A DNA stretch of 38,911 bases from Rhodobiaceae bacterium (GCA_018660505.1 JABJKE010000031.1:1-38911); one strand, 5' to 3'. Positions 1 through 7,127 are shown, counted from the first letter of the stretch. Notes: a model not told the origin generated them from the letters alone. Numbers and translations are program-made.

Positions 1-4
1 AATC

Positions 5-21
5 ATAATCTGGCAGATTAT
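5..21. repeat. 17-bp perfect palindrome at the left edge
   Basis: The arms ATAATCTG and CAGATTAT flank a single central base. This size and symmetry fit a dimeric-repressor operator, but the regulated gene, if any, would lie to the left of the window. It sits about 140 bp past the stop codon of the leftward MFS remnant and has no T-run that would make it a terminator. Function is inference only. Confidence 0.4.
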
Positions 22-157
22 CAAAACGGCTGTCAGGGGTTTTTCTCAATTTCATACACAGGATGATACACGGCCTTGGCCATTATGCAAACATATTGGC
101 ACTTATCATGCCATTATATTTTCTGATGACAATTTGTTTGCGTGAGGGCTTTCGGTA

Positions 158-1003
158 TTATTTCTCAAATTTGGGGAGCCTTGCGAACAAGGCCGCCGAT
201 ACAACCATAAAGGCCGCAGCTGTGAATAAAGAGGCGGTGTAACTGCCCGTGACGTCACGAACCGCACCGAGAATTACCGGGCTGAGACCGGTGGCGATTA
301 AAAAGGTTGAGTATTGTCTTCCGTAAATCTGCCCATAGGCATGCATTCCAAAATATCTTGCGACGAGATAGCCAATCAAATCCACTTCGGCTCCGACGGA
401 AAATCCGATAACAAATGCCGCTGGTATAGCGACAACCGAACCAAAAATCGCCAAAGCCAAAACACCGCAGATACAGGCAAAGAGAATGGCAATGGCCACG
501 CGCGGCGCAAACATGCGATCCACAGCGAAACCGACCAGCAGACGACCCAGCACAACGGCGATACCAATAACGCCGGCAACCTTGACCGCATCACTTGTCG
601 TGAAGCCGATATCGAGCAGAATCGGCACAAAATGAATCATCAACCCGCCAAGCCCGAGCGACAGGCAGAATATCGCGGCCATGATGGTCCAGTAGGTGCG
701 GCTCGCCTTCGCCTTTTTGAAATCTTCGCGCGCCGCGTGGAGGTCGATATTTGCCGCCGCTGTGGCGCTCTTGAGACGCGATAAAACGATAACAATGACC
801 ATCCCCACAATCAGGGTAAACAGAGCCATGGCGTAGTAAGCCCCCCGCCAGCCGAAGGCGTCGATCGCGGAACTGATGAAAGCCGGGCCAAATGTGGCCG
901 CCACACCGGCACCCGAAAGAGCAACGCCGAGCGCCAGACCGCGCTGTTTGTTGAACACCGTATTGATCGCGCGCCCATACCGTAGAGGGGGGTGGTCTGT
1001 CAC
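158..1003 (-). pseudogene. MFS transporter, N-terminally truncated remnant
   Basis: The protein begins with sequence typical of the middle of an MFS carrier (AINTVFNKQRGLALG, the region before TM5) and keeps roughly the last eight to nine membrane segments. A GR-x-L-x-G-x-x-x-D-R type loop motif follows TM8 (about residues 153-163). A charged cytoplasmic loop, about residues 75-105, separates the two halves. Family members are about 400-430 residues, so about 120-140 residues (TM1 to about TM4) are missing. The frame stays open upstream only to a stop near 1064 and that stretch has no membrane character. The only start available is a GTG at 1001-1003 with no clear ribosome site. The C-terminal half resembles OFA/monocarboxylate-type carriers. 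It is probably non-functional; substrate unknown. The break lies about 110 bp from a tRNA gene, a common site of integration and deletion. Confidence 0.65.
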
Positions 1004-1042
1004 AGTGGTGTCACAGTGGATCAGGCATTCAAAGATATTAGG

Positions 1043-1070
1043 TTGGAATACCCTAGAGTTCTGCTAGAGT
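1043..1070 (+). promoter_or_regulatory. possible promoter of tRNA-Gly
   Basis: A TTGGAA hexamer at 1043-1048 and a TAGAGT hexamer at 1065-1070 are spaced by 16 bp, each matching the sigma-70 consensus at four of six positions. A start near 1077 would leave a leader of about 38 nt before the tRNA. The -10 element overlaps the CTAG-rich inverted repeat, so control by a DNA-binding protein is possible. Weak evidence. Confidence 0.25.
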
Positions 1071-1091
1071 AAAAACGCTAGACTTCTAGGG
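1051..1091. repeat. CTAG-rich imperfect inverted repeat upstream of tRNA-Gly
   Basis: Outer arms CCCTAGA (1051-1057) and TCTAGGG (1085-1091) are perfectly complementary. Inside are two more CTAG cores (1064-1067 and 1078-1081), giving four CTAG tetranucleotides in 37 bp. CTAGAG is repeated directly with an 11-bp period. The arrangement looks like paired operator sites or a cruciform rather than a terminator, since no T-run follows. Confidence 0.45.
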
Positions 1092-1114
1092 TTTGAGAGA
1101 GTGGTGCGTGTGAC

Positions 1115-1189
1115 GCGGGCGTAGCTCAGGGGTAGAGCACAACCTTGCCAAGGTTGGGGTCGTGAGTTCGAATCTCATCGCCCGCTCCA
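1115..1189 (+). tRNA. tRNA-Gly (anticodon GCC)
   Basis: A complete cloverleaf of 75 nt can be folded by eye. The acceptor stem GCGGGCG pairs with CGCCCGC, followed by discriminator T and an encoded CCA. The D stem is GCTC/GAGC. The anticodon stem CAACC/GGTTG closes a seven-base loop TTGCCAA with anticodon GCC at 1147-1149. The T stem GTGAG/CTCAT surrounds TTCGAAT. It reads GGC and GGT glycine codons. A T-run follows shortly downstream. The gene stands alone between the truncated transporter and the DUF3422 gene. Confidence 0.97.
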
Positions 1190-1221
1190 GAAATATTTTT
1201 TCAAAAACTCTCGAAACCTCT

Positions 1222-2469
1222 CTAGCGGCGGTCGATGCTCGCGCGCAACAAACGGCGTATCGCCAACCAGACGAGGGGCACGGTTATCAGCACCAGACTG
1301 GCGCGCAGCAAGCTCGGCTCAAGCGTCGGCGTGAGCGTTAACAGCCAGTCCGCAGGATAACTCAAGAGGCTCACCAGATAATAAGAAATGGCGACCGTCG
1401 ACACCCCTTCCACCGTGTGTTGCAGGCGCAATTGGCGCGCCGCTGAATTATTCAACGAGGCCAAAAGGTCGGCGTTTTGACGCTGCAAGCCAAGCTCAAT
1501 ACGGGTCTGCAAGAGGGTCGTCATATTGCCAATTTGCTTGGCTAAATCTTGCCGCCGCCGCTCGGTCGATTGATAGGTGGCAATGGCCGGCAGAAGGCGG
1601 CGCTCTAAAAAGCCGCCCACGGTGATGCGATTGTCATGCGGCGCTTCATTCAAGGAATGCAGCCGCGCCTCCACCAGCGCCCAATAGGCTTCGCAGGCGG
1701 AAAACCGAAACGAGGTCTTGCGCCAAATCTCGCCCAACTCGCCTGCCAATCGGCTGAGCTCCATAAACCGCTCGCCGTCTTGGCCTTCGTCTTGGTTCAA
1801 CATCATATCGGCGGGCACCCGATCAGCAATATCGGCGAGGCGGGCTTGCGCTTGGCGGGCGCGGCGCAAGCCAATGGCCGCGAAAGAGCGATAGGTCTCA
1901 ATCTCCACAACTTGCAACGCAATGCGACCAATGTCGCGCACATCCGCTTTCGGGTCAAAATCAAGCGCGATTTTCGTATGCCCATCTTCGGCCACTTTGA
2001 AGTCGAAAAACAAATCGGCCAGGCCTTGTTCTAGCTGACTGGCGCAAGTCCAGCTCTCGCGCGGCTGGCCGCGCACAGCACAATAGCAATCTACCGCCAC
2101 AACAATATTGGCATCGATTTTAGACAACCAGTCTTCCGGCAAATGCTGGGCGGCCGATCCGCCATCGCCCTTTTCATCAATAATCGTCAGGGAAATAAAT
2201 TCCGTGTGCCGCTCGATATTAAATTGAATGTTCTTATGCGTGGCGCGCATCAGGCGGGCGGGCGCGCTGCCATCCCAATCGATTTGCGGCAGCTGGTCAG
2301 ACAAAGCCGCGCGCAAAGAAGCAAAACTATTGGCGCCAGACAGACAAAGCCGGAAAATCGCTGTCGGCAGGCCAAACCGAGGAAAAGGGCGCGCGTTCAG
2401 CTCGTCGGTGACCTGGTTCAGCCGCCATTCCGATTTGTGCATGGGGCGCGAAGGATTGTCTGGGCTCAT
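1222..2469 (-). CDS. DUF3422 family membrane-anchored protein
   Basis: The product (about 415 residues) has a soluble N-terminal body and a C-terminal helical region with a long heptad-like stretch (MTTLLQTRIELGLQRQNADL), ending in two hydrophobic segments separated by a short loop. The N-terminal NQVTDELNARPFPRF and the later FNIERHTEFISLTI and LQHTVEGVSTVAISYYLVSL are typical of DUF3422, whose biochemical role is unknown; the topology suggests inner-membrane anchoring at the C-terminus with a cytoplasmic body. I chose the ATG at 2467-2469 because the longer frame would overlap the upstream CMD gene by 95 bp and its extra residues do not look like the family. It follows the CMD gene on the same strand after 31 bp and may be cotranscribed. 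Confidence 0.85.
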   Translation of the reverse strand: MSPDNPSRPMHKSEWRLNQVTDELNARPFPRFGLPTAIFRLCLSGANSFASLRAALSDQLPQIDWDGSAPARLMRATHKNIQFNIERHTEFISLTIIDEKGDGGSAAQHLPEDWLSKIDANIVVAVDCYCAVRGQPRESWTCASQLEQGLADLFFDFKVAEDGHTKIALDFDPKADVRDIGRIALQVVEIETYRSFAAIGLRRARQAQARLADIADRVPADMMLNQDEGQDGERFMELSRLAGELGEIWRKTSFRFSACEAYWALVEARLHSLNEAPHDNRITVGGFLERRLLPAIATYQSTERRRQDLAKQIGNMTTLLQTRIELGLQRQNADLLASLNNSAARQLRLQHTVEGVSTVAISYYLVSLLSYPADWLLTLTPTLEPSLLRASLVLITVPLVWLAIRRLLRASIDRR

Positions 2470-2500
2470 AATCTCACACTCAACTCTCAAAACCGACGGG

Positions 2501-3091
2501 CTATTTGTTACGGGGCGGGGTCCAATCGGTGGCTGATAAATGACTTTCGGCAAAGGCCAAAGGACTGTCTTCCAAATCCGTGGCCAGCGAGTCATTCCAG
2601 CGGTTTAAAAATCCAAAAGTCGCAACCACGGCGATGATTTCGGCAATTTCGCTCTCCTCAAAATGCGCGCGCGCAGCATCAAAATGGCTTTGCGTCGCCT
2701 GGTTTGGCACGCTGGCCGCTCTTTGCGCCAAACCGAGCGCTGCGCGTTCGGCCTCGGAGAACAGCGGGTTGGTTTCATAGGACCAAAGCGCTTGTATTTT
2801 CTCAGACGAAACCCCTTGCGCATGCGCCCCGTGCGACGTATGCGCCTGACAATAATTGCAGCCGGCCGCCGCACTCGCAATATAGGCAATCATCTGGCGA
2901 AGCGCCGGGTCGAGCTTGGCGTCGGGGCCGAGCACGCTGGCGGTTAACGCCAGAAAGCCGCGCAAAATCTCAGGCCGATGCGCCATAATTTTCAGCGAAT
3001 TGGGCTCAAACCCCATAATGGCCGCGGCCAGGGCCAGCTCGTCTTTGACGTCGTCTAGCTTGTCTTGCGGGGCGAGGGGTAAATGCGCCAT
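2501..3091 (-). CDS. carboxymuconolactone decarboxylase / AhpD-like peroxidase-related protein
   Basis: A 196-residue all-helical protein of the CMD/AhpD-like superfamily. The redox motif CNYC (Cys78 and Cys81), followed by QAHTSHGA, is the AhpD-type active site in which the cysteine pair and a nearby histidine support peroxide reduction. The length and the N-terminal helical extension fit the uncharacterised peroxidase-related enzyme subfamily rather than AhpD itself. The likely role is thiol-dependent removal of peroxides or another alkylhydroperoxidase-like reaction in the cytoplasm; the substrate is not predictable. The ATG at 3091 has a strong AGGAG site eight bases upstream. No ahpC neighbour is present. 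Confidence 0.88.
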   Translation of the reverse strand: MAHLPLAPQDKLDDVKDELALAAAIMGFEPNSLKIMAHRPEILRGFLALTASVLGPDAKLDPALRQMIAYIASAAAGCNYCQAHTSHGAHAQGVSSEKIQALWSYETNPLFSEAERAALGLAQRAASVPNQATQSHFDAARAHFEESEIAEIIAVVATFGFLNRWNDSLATDLEDSPLAFAESHLSATDWTPPRNK

Positions 3092-3131
3092 GGCAGGCTC
3101 CTATCGAGGCTTTCGCCTATTTGGGTTTCAG

Positions 3132-3620
3132 TTAGCGCTTTTTCAGCGTTACAAAATTGGCCGTCGAGGTCCCCGCGGCCAGCAATTGTCCTTCGTCATT
3201 ATATAGCTCGCCCTCGACAAAGCCGACCGAACGGCCACGGCGAACCACACGCCCGACAGCATAAAGCCGACCGGGGCGGGCCGGGGCCATCATCGAAACT
3301 TTGAGCTCGAGCGTGGGCGAAATTTGCCCCCAGTCTAAATTCAAGCCAATGGCAAAAGCCATCGCATCGTCCAACATGGCCGCAACATTGCCGCCCTGAA
3401 TGCCGCCCCATTTATTGCACAAAGCCTCGGAGGCCTGAAACGCCATCTCCACCACGCCGCGGTCTCGGTCTACCGCCAAAAGCTCGAGCCCCAAATGGGC
3501 CGAACTGGGCGACGGTTTTTCATCGGCGGCTTTGACATTCGGCGGCCAGTCTTCGGCGCGGGTGATGAACCCGTCGCGCGCGGTGCCAAATTGGTCCATG
3601 TCGATTTTCGTGTGGTCCAT
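3132..3620 (-). CDS. PaaI-type hotdog thioesterase
   Basis: A single hotdog domain of 162 residues. The segment GGIQGGNVAAMLDDAMAFA is the conserved helix and preceding loop of PaaI/YbgC-like acyl-CoA thioesterases, where the loop asparagine or glycine and the aspartate shape the thioester site; the following beta strands (LELKVSMMAPARPGRLYAVG) fit the family. It probably hydrolyses an acyl- or aryl-CoA in the cytoplasm; the substrate is unknown. The start at 3618-3620 is preceded by GGAGGG; an in-frame upstream extension of 82 residues runs across the divergent gene's start region and has no family features, so I excluded it. It is divergent from the second thioesterase at 3736, an unusual pairing of two hotdog genes. 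Confidence 0.88.
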   Translation of the reverse strand: MDHTKIDMDQFGTARDGFITRAEDWPPNVKAADEKPSPSSAHLGLELLAVDRDRGVVEMAFQASEALCNKWGGIQGGNVAAMLDDAMAFAIGLNLDWGQISPTLELKVSMMAPARPGRLYAVGRVVRRGRSVGFVEGELYNDEGQLLAAGTSTANFVTLKKR

Positions 3621-3735
3621 AATCGCCCTCCAAACGCCCGAGGGTGGGACCCTAAAGCTCGTGCGTTTTAAAATAGACAGGCCACGCGATAAACACAAGT
3701 GGCCGATGCCGCCCGCTTTTGCTAAGCTGGCGGCC

Positions 3736-4269
3736 ATGACCCCATCGCCCCCTTCTTCGGACACAACCAGAGCCGCCCAGACTTTACCCGAGAATTTGCC
3801 CCAGAATTTACGGTGGGTTGTGGCCCCGCAACATATTCTTGCCGTGCCCGTGCGCGACGAAGACATAGACGCCTTTCAACACGTCAATAATGTGGTCTAT
3901 GTCGGTTGGATGGCGCGCGCCGCTTGGTCTCATTCGCAAGCGCTGGGTTTTGATTTTAAAGCCTATGAGGCCCATGATTGCGGCTTCGTGGTGACCCGCC
4001 ATGAGATAGATTATCGCGCCGCCGCTTTGGCGGGCGACACGGTTCATATCGCCACTTGGATTACCCGCAATGATGCTCGGTTGAAATTAACCCGCCGCTT
4101 TCAAATGATAAGCGAGGCTTCGGGCAAAACCTTGGCCATGGGCATGAGCCAATTCGCGGCAATGAAATTATCGACCGCCAAGGCCTGCCGCATGGCGCCC
4201 GCTTATGCTAAGGGGTATCGTGTGGATGCGGCAGCGGCCGATTTTTTTGAACTCAATACGCCGCTATAG
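3736..4269 (+). CDS. acyl-CoA thioesterase, 4HBT/FadM-like hotdog protein
   Basis: The product (177 residues) has a short Pro/Ser-rich N-terminus and then a hotdog domain. VRDEDIDAFQHVNNVVYVGWM carries the family's catalytic Asp and the HVNN motif typical of 4-hydroxybenzoyl-CoA thioesterase/FadM-like enzymes that cleave acyl-CoA thioesters. The start at 3736 excludes a long upstream extension that reads through the divergent gene. The last six bases overlap the stop of the convergent response-regulator gene. The CoA substrate cannot be inferred. Confidence 0.88.
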   Translation: MTPSPPSSDTTRAAQTLPENLPQNLRWVVAPQHILAVPVRDEDIDAFQHVNNVVYVGWMARAAWSHSQALGFDFKAYEAHDCGFVVTRHEIDYRAAALAGDTVHIATWITRNDARLKLTRRFQMISEASGKTLAMGMSQFAAMKLSTAKACRMAPAYAKGYRVDAAAADFFELNTPL

Positions 4270-4953
4270 CTGCAGGCAATAGCCGCCTTCGACGGTCTGT
4301 AAAATTTGTGCGTCTGACGGATCGGCCTCGATTTTTTGGCGCAATCGATAAATATGCGTCTCTAAAGTATGCGTCGAAACTTGGGCGTTATAGCCCCACA
4401 CTTCATGCAGCAAAACCTCACGCGGCACCGCCGCACCGCCGGCCCGGTGGAGGAATTTCAAAATATTGGTTTCTTTCTCGGTCAGCCGAATTTTATCGCC
4501 GCCTGCCCGCATTTCCAAAACTTTAACGGCGGGGCGAAGGTCGTAGGGGCCGATGGCCAAAACCGCGGTTTCAGAATTTTGTTGGCTGCGCAAATGCGCC
4601 CGCATTCGAGCCAGCAAAATGCCAAACCGAAACGGTTTGGTAATATAATCATTGGCACCCGCATCGAGCCCTAAAATCGTATCCGCATCGGTGGCGGCGC
4701 CGGTTAACATAATAATCGGGGTCGCAATGCCTTTGGTGCGCAAGATTTTGCAAGTCTCTCGCCCGTCTTGGTCTGGCAGGCCAACGTCGAGCAAAATTAA
4801 ATCAAATCTGATGCTGCCGGTTACCTCAAGGGCTTGTTTGGCGGTTTCCGCTCGGGTAAGCGAAAATTCTGAGTGCAAAGCCAATTGCTCCGCCAGCGTT
4901 TCTGCCAGGGCATCATCATCTTCAACAAGCAAAATGCGTTGCGCGGCTGACAT
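4264..4953 (-). CDS. cenR: OmpR-family response regulator, CenR-like
   Basis: A two-domain response regulator of 229 residues. The receiver domain has the acidic pocket (Glu11-Asp14), phospho-acceptor Asp56, switch Thr84 and Lys106. The C-terminal winged helix includes RLTEKETNILKFL and VWGYNAQVSTHTLETHIYRL, typical of OmpR/PhoB DNA-binding domains. No histidine kinase is adjacent, so it is an orphan regulator here. The motifs and the position near parAB agree with my memory of CenR, the essential envelope-control regulator described in Caulobacter, whose kinase CenK is encoded elsewhere; this is orthology by recall, not by search. The adjacent divergent gene encodes a cell-wall L,D-transpeptidase, which suits an envelope regulator. 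A GGAG site lies 11 bases before the ATG. Confidence 0.8.
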   Translation of the reverse strand: MSAAQRILLVEDDDALAETLAEQLALHSEFSLTRAETAKQALEVTGSIRFDLILLDVGLPDQDGRETCKILRTKGIATPIIMLTGAATDADTILGLDAGANDYITKPFRFGILLARMRAHLRSQQNSETAVLAIGPYDLRPAVKVLEMRAGGDKIRLTEKETNILKFLHRAGGAAVPREVLLHEVWGYNAQVSTHTLETHIYRLRQKIEADPSDAQILQTVEGGYCLQL

Positions 4954-5001
4954 TATTCGCAGTCTCCATCCCAGATTTTACCCCGCATGGTCGGGTAGGT
5001 T

Positions 5002-5031
5002 TAGATAGCCAGAATTCAAAGCGGTCTGCAA
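5002..5031 (-). promoter_or_regulatory. possible cenR promoter
   Basis: Read leftward, TTGCAG (5026-5031) and TATCTA (5002-5007) are separated by 18 bp and resemble -35 and -10 elements. The -35 hexamer lies within the left arm of the 17-bp inverted repeat at 5020-5069, so a protein bound to the repeat would affect this promoter. Weak, unverified match. Confidence 0.3.
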
Positions 5032-5069
5032 GCCACCTTTTGAGAGCGATAAGTGGCTTGCAGACCGCT
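5020..5069. repeat. perfect 17-bp inverted repeat between cenR and the L,D-transpeptidase gene
   Basis: The left arm AGCGGTCTGCAAGCCAC (5020-5036) is exactly complementary to the right arm at 5053-5069, with a 16-nt loop. It is the longest perfect inverted repeat I noticed in the window. It lies between two divergent genes, so it cannot be a shared terminator, and no T-run follows either arm. Each arm carries an outward-facing TTGCAG. It could be a bipartite operator controlling both genes or a stable hairpin in the 5' leader of the transpeptidase mRNA. Confidence 0.9.
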
Positions 5070-5093
5070 GCGAATTTAGCCAGCCTAGGGATT

Positions 5094-5624
5094 ATGTTTA
5101 AACAAAGGATTAACGTTACCCAACGCCGTGGCGCCGCCAGTTTGGCAGACTTACATTTTGGCCCCCATCGGGCGACCTGTGCTTTGGGGGCTGGCGGCGT
5201 TAGTTTGCAAAAAACCGAAGGGGATCAAAAAACCCCCATCGGCCAGTTTGAATTGCGTCGCCTCTGGCTTCGGCCCGACCGTGTAAGACTTCCGCTGACG
5301 CGCTTTCCCATTCACTATATTTCGCCAAAAAGCGGCTGGTGCGACGATTCAAAGAGCCTGTTTTACAATCGTCCGATTGAGCTTCCCTTTGCCGCTTCGC
5401 ACGAGAAATTATGGCGCCAAGATGGGCTTTATGATGTTTTTTTCGAGCTTGGCTATAATGATGTGCGCCCAAAACCCGAAAAAGGCAGTGCTATTTTCCT
5501 ACATTTACAGAAAAACAACTTCCAACCTACTTTGGGGTGCGTTGCGGTGAGCTGGCGGAGCCTCGATTTCATTCTCGCGCACGCCCATCCGGGTTGCGTT
5601 GTCACCATCGCGCCATCAAGCTGA
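5094..5624 (+). CDS. L,D-transpeptidase family protein (YkuD domain)
   Basis: A 176-residue protein consisting almost wholly of an L,D-transpeptidase (YkuD/ErfK-like) domain. His137 in FLHLQ and Cys149 in TLGCVAV form the family's His...Cys catalytic arrangement; TPIGQFELR and PKSGWCDD are also conserved. These enzymes form or edit peptidoglycan cross-links, or attach lipoproteins to it, through a Cys acyl-enzyme. I see no signal peptide or lipobox in this start, so export is unexplained; a longer N-terminus from the TTG at 5040 would not add a typical signal either. The ATG at 5094 has an AGGG site. It is divergent from the CenR-like regulator, suggesting envelope-linked control. Confidence 0.88.
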   Translation: MFKQRINVTQRRGAASLADLHFGPHRATCALGAGGVSLQKTEGDQKTPIGQFELRRLWLRPDRVRLPLTRFPIHYISPKSGWCDDSKSLFYNRPIELPFAASHEKLWRQDGLYDVFFELGYNDVRPKPEKGSAIFLHLQKNNFQPTLGCVAVSWRSLDFILAHAHPGCVVTIAPSS

Positions 5625-5627
5625 GTG

Positions 5628-5644
5628 GCGGCTTAAACAGCCGC
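5628..5644. terminator. possible bidirectional terminator hairpin
   Basis: A six-bp GC-rich stem (GCGGCT/AGCCGC) with a five-base loop lies between the convergent L,D-transpeptidase and yggS genes. Only a weak T-rich tail follows on the + strand (TTATCT) and an A/T-poor stretch on the other, so termination strength is doubtful. Confidence 0.35.
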
Positions 5645-5665
5645 TTATCTAAGCTTCAAGAGAGA

Positions 5666-6370
5666 TTAAACCGCCTCGCGCGCGCCAAAAAGTGCCGTGC
5701 CCACCCGCACATGCGTGGCACCAAAGCCAATCGCCGTGGCGAAATCGCCGGACATGCCCATAGACACATTTGCCAGCTTATGGCGGGCGGCGAGAGCCGC
5801 TAAGAGCTCGAAATGAGGGCCCGCAGGCTCATCGAGCGGCGGAATGGACATGAGGCCCGCTATCTCTAGGCCCAAATCGGCGCAGAAATCGAGAAAAGCG
5901 GGCAAATCTTCGACCAAAACACCCGATTTTTGCGGTTCCGCCCCGCTATTGACCTGAATATAGAGCTTTGGAAAGCCTTCTGCTTCTTTGTGCTGGGCTA
6001 GGGCACGGGCTAATTTTTCACGATCCAAAGTCTGAATAACGTCAAACACATCCACCGCTTGTTTGACCTTATTGCTTTGCAGCGGCCCGATGAGATGCAG
6101 CTCAATCTGGTTTCCGGCGCGCAGCTCTGGCCATTTTTGCGCCGCTTCCTGCACCCGGTTTTCGCCGAAATGGCGCACCCCCAAATCAAGAAACGCTTGT
6201 ATGAGCGCGGCCGATTTGGTTTTCGAAACCGCCAATAAAGTCACCTCTGTTGCGGCCCGACCTGCCGCGAGCGCGGCCTGCGCAATTTCGGCCTGCACGG
6301 TCTGCAAGCGGGCTTCACAGGCTTGAAGGTCGATTGTTTCGGCAGCTATCTCTGGTTTTTTTGGTGGCAT
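5666..6370 (-). CDS. yggS: YggS family PLP-binding protein
   Basis: A 234-residue single-domain PLP-binding protein of the YggS/PROSC (PLPBP) family. Lys50 in LLAVSKTK is the expected PLP-linking lysine; HFGENRVQEA, HLIGPLQSNK, VNSGAEPQKSG and SMGMSGDF with THVRVGTALFG are family hallmarks. These proteins lack the C-terminal domain of alanine racemase and act in PLP homeostasis rather than as a proven enzyme. The ATG at 6368-6370 is 163 bp from the divergent ThiE-like gene. In many bacteria it neighbours cell-division genes; here it neighbours the cenR/LDT pair. Confidence 0.95.
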   Translation of the reverse strand: MPPKKPEIAAETIDLQACEARLQTVQAEIAQAALAAGRAATEVTLLAVSKTKSAALIQAFLDLGVRHFGENRVQEAAQKWPELRAGNQIELHLIGPLQSNKVKQAVDVFDVIQTLDREKLARALAQHKEAEGFPKLYIQVNSGAEPQKSGVLVEDLPAFLDFCADLGLEIAGLMSIPPLDEPAGPHFELLAALAARHKLANVSMGMSGDFATAIGFGATHVRVGTALFGAREAV

Positions 6371-6409
6371 TATCTGGGGTCTCTTCCTCTATACTTGCGC
6401 TTGGTGTCT

Positions 6410-6445
6410 TGCCAGCTGGCAGCAAAGCGGCGAAGCTGGCGCTTC
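6410..6445. repeat. palindrome and hairpin between yggS and the ThiE-like gene
   Basis: TGCCAGCTGGCA at 6410-6421 is a perfect 12-bp palindrome. Immediately beyond is GAAGC-TGGC-GCTTC (6432-6445), a five-bp stem. They lie in the divergent intergenic region of 163 bp and could be an operator and leader structure, but no promoter hexamers are clear and there is no THI-box. Confidence 0.35.
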
Positions 6446-6533
6446 AGACAAAGCACGCGTTTGAAGCTACAATTTGATAGCGGTGCTGACAAGTCTAGCC
6501 ATTGCAACCCGCGGCCGCAAAGGAGCCCTTCGC

Positions 6534-7127
6534 ATGCCAGCGCAAACCATCTCTCGTTGGGTGTTCAGCGATCAGCACCGCTGCCCCGATTGGCGCGCCG
6601 CCCTCGCTCTGGCTTCGGGGGCTGGCGCCCATAAAGTCGGATTGATTTTGCGCGACTATGCCCACCCCGAGCGCCCCCAATTGGCCCGCGATATGGCGGC
6701 CTATTGCGCCCGCGAGAGATTTACGTTCGCCATTGCGGGCGATGCTTCTTTGGCCGCCAAATATGGCGCCGGGTTTCATTGCCCGTCTTATTTGCTGCCG
6801 CGCGCCGCCGCCCGCTTGGGGCCGGCTCGGGCGCAAGACTTGGCCGCCGTGCATAACCAAGCGCAAATCCATCAAGCCGGCGAAGCGGGCTTTGGCAAAG
6901 TTTTTTTATCCCCCGTGTTTGCCACGCAAAGCCATCGTGGTGTTCAACCGCTTGGCCCCCTTCGGGCCCACGCGCTGGCGCGCTTTGCCCGGCAAAAGGG
7001 CCTGCAGGTTTTCGCGCTGGGCGGCATGAGCGAGGCGGGCTTGCATCGCCTTGACCCGCAGAAAACCATCTTTCAAGGCTTTGGCGCCATTGATGCTTTT
7101 GCGCCAAACAAGCCAGCTGCGCCGTAA
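6534..7127 (+). CDS. thiamine phosphate synthase-like protein (ThiE/TenI family)
   Basis: A TIM-barrel protein of 197 residues. The stretch AAKYGAGFHCPSYLLPR corresponds to the phosphate-binding region where ThiE has ADGVHLGQ, and FLSPVFATQSHRGVQPLG matches the ThiE/TenI segment that carries the Ser/Thr pyrophosphate ligands. VFALGGMSEAGL ends the barrel. The match to alphaproteobacterial ThiE paralogues is clear, but the substrate Asp/His residues are not all as in ThiE, so true thiamine phosphate synthase activity is uncertain. The ATG at 6534 has an AAAGGAG site. No thiazole or HMP genes are adjacent; a single DUF3576 gene follows. Confidence 0.75.
   Translation: MPAQTISRWVFSDQHRCPDWRAALALASGAGAHKVGLILRDYAHPERPQLARDMAAYCARERFTFAIAGDASLAAKYGAGFHCPSYLLPRAAARLGPARAQDLAAVHNQAQIHQAGEAGFGKVFLSPVFATQSHRGVQPLGPLRAHALARFARQKGLQVFALGGMSEAGLHRLDPQKTIFQGFGAIDAFAPNKPAAP

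Noticed and set aside
6371-6533. TPP riboswitch upstream of the ThiE-like gene
   Set aside because: The conserved CUGAGA and ACCUGAUC-like elements of the THI box are not present.
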